64,000 nt of DNA, taken from NCBI RefSeq assembly GCF_001455205.1, contig NZ_CP013341.1, forward strand, positions 744,001 through 808,000. The letters run 5' to 3'. The DNA is from Nitrosomonas ureae. GTDB lineage: Bacteria; Pseudomonadota; Gammaproteobacteria; Burkholderiales; Nitrosomonadaceae. This document shows, piece by piece, positions 63,478-64,000 of this stretch; within the stretch, counting starts at the first letter, position 1, and every line of letters begins with the position of its first letter. The notes below the pieces were generated by a model that did not search any database, was not told where the DNA came from, and saw only the letters and a program-made list of their open reading frames with translations. A program made the translations under genes and the position numbers.

Positions 63478-64000
63478 ATACCCGAGGAAGGCCAATAAGT
63501 CATTATTTCTTATGGGCTCTCTTACTAAAAATTAATCAGAAAAACACTTAAAACTTTGTGTCATTTTAGTATAAAAAAGCTCGACCCCTTCACTCAAGGT
63601 ACCATAATAAATTTGTACTTCAAACTTGAATCCGCCATTACGCATTCCGAGAACAAGCGGCGAACCAACGCGATACATCTATTGCTCATCTGCAGGTTCT
63701 CAAGATGTATGGCTCTTGTGAAACATCTGCTATGAAAAGATAGCGAGCAGTCTCGTCAACGTATGATGATGTAAATCTACTAAGTAGCATCAGCTCCACC
63801 TTCTTCATCAGAATCGTACAATAATATACTCATGGCATTGCTATAGACAATATGATTGTTAGCAGTCAACGCTCCTGTTGTCGCAATGCGAAGAATACGG
63901 AATTCTCAATCTGTAAATAACCCTAATGATTCTCACATTTAAAGTATCGGGAAGTCCAGCAATCCATAAATCATGGATGACTTAGCCTTGCCCCTATCCT
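63478..64000. other. Gene-free end of the window
   Basis: About 520 AT-rich bases with no ORF that could be supported and no repeat, RNA or mobile-element end recognised. A gene may start beyond the window edge. Confidence 0.45.

Overview
The window looks like a betaproteobacterial chromosome, most probably a Nitrosomonas-type ammonia oxidiser. The basis is the gene order pilC-pilD-coaE-zapD, hemC-hemD-hemY next to a divergent ppc, an exosortase-associated TIGR04073 protein, a NE0113-family CARF protein (a family named after Nitrosomonas europaea), and a malyl-CoA lyase/malate-CoA ligase cluster. No rRNA or tRNA gene was recognised. The genus is an inference.

Layout. 1-15.6 kb is core: ppc (cut by the window edge), haem genes, an iron-sulfur flavoreductase, an SDR protein, type IV pilus assembly genes, coaE, zapD and metH. 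15.9-31.1 kb is a complete type III-A CRISPR-Cas locus. It starts with an unusual adaptation block, cas2 / cas1 (frameshifted) / a degenerate cas1-like gene / a second cas2. Cas6, a NE0113-family CARF protein, cas10 (csm1), csm2, csm3, a tiny extra ORF, csm4 and an extended csm5 follow. Two more CARF effectors come next: a HEPN RNase and a PD-(D/E)XK nuclease of the Card1/Can2 type. The locus ends with an array of 18 repeats and 17 spacers. Two adjacent spacers come from overlapping stretches of the same target, and a decayed orphan repeat lies about 0.7 kb past the array.

31.3-46.7 kb is mixed. It holds short ORFs, a DUF2141 protein, an alpha/beta hydrolase, a CinA-type amidohydrolase, and a 1,491-residue secreted Calx-beta/RTX protein with near-identical 684-bp tandem repeats. 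Then come a TIGR00645 membrane protein, a DUF2971 protein, mtkB-mtkA-mcl (resembling the malate-CoA ligase and malyl-CoA lyase of serine-cycle methylotrophs rather than plain sucCD), tsaD, plsY and folB.

46.7-51 kb and 58.8-61.7 kb are two accessory islands of small membrane proteins, lipoproteins and cell-wall-acting enzymes. The first includes an endolysin-like M15 peptidase beside a two-helix holin-like protein, and two proteins sharing a recently duplicated C-terminal domain. Between them lies the pilus chemotaxis pair chpA/pilL and pilJ. The pilJ frame is broken at a run of ten A residues, and the region where pilG/H/I would be expected holds only an IS5-type transposase remnant. The last kilobases hold an SRPBCC protein behind a perfect 14-bp inverted repeat, a membrane protein, and about 520 bp with no gene seen.

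Working together: the Csm complex, guided by Cas6-processed crRNAs, should make cyclic oligoadenylates through Cas10, and three CARF proteins are positioned to read or degrade that signal. The adaptation block may be impaired, or may work as an unusual Cas1 pair.
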